A DNA stretch of 64,000 nucleotides from Pseudomonadota bacterium (GTDB taxonomy: Bacteria; Pseudomonadota; Alphaproteobacteria; Rhizobiales; Rhizobiaceae), in contig JAIUPA010000033.1 of assembly GCA_020161665.1 (NCBI GenBank), forward strand, positions 1 to 64,000. The letters run 5' to 3'. The notes under the pieces are model-generated. The model ran no database searches, was not told where the DNA came from, and saw only the letters and a list, made by a program, of their open reading frames with translations. The position numbers and the translations under genes are program-made. Within the stretch, counting starts at the first letter, position 1, and every line of letters starts with the position of its first letter. Shown here piece after piece: positions 63,791 through 64,000 of this stretch.

Positions 63791-64000
63791 ATGCTCCGCA
63801 CACTTCTCGCCACCACCCTTATTCTGGTCGCTGGTGCCCTCACCGCTCAGGCCGCTGACTTCAAGCTGACCAGCAAGACGATTGCCGAAGGCGCGCCGCT
63901 TTCCGCCGAACAGGTCTTCGAAGGTTTTGGCTGCACGGGCGGCAATCTCTCACCCGATCTTAGCTGGACCGGCGTGCCGGAAAGCACGAAAAGCTTCGCC
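63791..64000 (+). CDS. YbhB/YbcL (PEBP-like) protein, partial, cut by window end
   Basis: The visible 70 codons give a signal peptide (MLRTLLATTLILVAGALTAQA) and the start of a phosphatidylethanolamine-binding-protein-like domain (GFGCTGGNLSPDLSWTGVP). Such periplasmic proteins of the YbhB/YbcL type have no settled function. AAAGGA lies 7 bases before the ATG at 63791. The rest of the gene lies past base 64000. Confidence 0.85.
   Translation, partial: MLRTLLATTLILVAGALTAQAADFKLTSKTIAEGAPLSAEQVFEGFGCTGGNLSPDLSWTGVPESTKSFA

Overview
The window reads as chromosomal DNA of an alphaproteobacterium of the order Rhizobiales, most likely family Rhizobiaceae (Agrobacterium/Rhizobium group). The support is a fused anthranilate synthase trpE(G) behind a Trp-Trp-Trp leader peptide, a petABC cytochrome bc1 operon, a choXWV choline importer, a RirA-type iron box (TGA-N9-TCA), a NolR-like ArsR regulator, and short palindromic intergenic repeats of rhizobial type. 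Third codon positions are GC-rich, so long open frames often lie opposite real genes. Those were rejected. No rRNA, tRNA, CRISPR array or prophage was seen. The only transposase is a fragment at the left edge (IS630-like).

Layout. 1-3.1 kb: IS630-like end, Crp/Fnr regulator, DUF2157 membrane protein, two MaoC hydratases. 3.1-6 kb: petABC. 6.2-13.5 kb: membrane-anchored EEP nuclease/phosphatase, two tandem ABCB-type exporters with a short ORF upstream, trmL, a CorC/HlyC-type protein and an 85-aa protein. 13.8-17.8 kb: hemF, then cca-nudix-DUF1285. 17.9-25.2 kb: a MoxR-DUF58-BatA/DUF4159-GATase-like operon ending in an acetyltransferase gene. 25.3-34.8 kb: GNAT, Nramp Mn/Fe importer, Nudix, metallophosphoesterase, a tandem repeat, leuA with a candidate leader peptide, BenE, ClpP, GNAT and a CDF metal exporter. 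34.9-38.1 kb: trpE(G) with its attenuator and trpL, then an extensin-like protein. 38.4-40.8 kb: iron-controlled TonB-dependent receptor. 40.9-47.5 kb: a tightly packed five-gene operon of unknown function built around an AAA+ ATPase. 47.7-51.9 kb: choXWV, a flavin split-barrel protein and a NolR-like regulator. 52-55.8 kb: adenine deaminase and the actP acetate symporter operon. 55.9-58.7 kb: alpha-glucosidase and a divergent GT4 glycosyltransferase. 58.7-62.7 kb: two consecutive arsenic units, arsR-acr3-arsC and arsR-arsP-like permease-thioredoxin-OsmC. 62.7-64 kb: AraC regulator and a truncated YbhB/PEBP-like gene.

How the parts work together. The pet genes build respiratory complex III, and hemF supplies haem precursors. 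TonB receptor, Nramp importer and CDF exporter handle metals under separate cis elements. trpE(G) and leuA appear to be controlled by translated leaders. The two ars units together would cover arsenate reduction, arsenite efflux and probably organoarsenical or thiol-linked resistance. The least explained parts are the five-gene AAA+ operon (40.9-47.5 kb), the MoxR operon (17.9-24.8 kb) and several short cis elements listed as findings.
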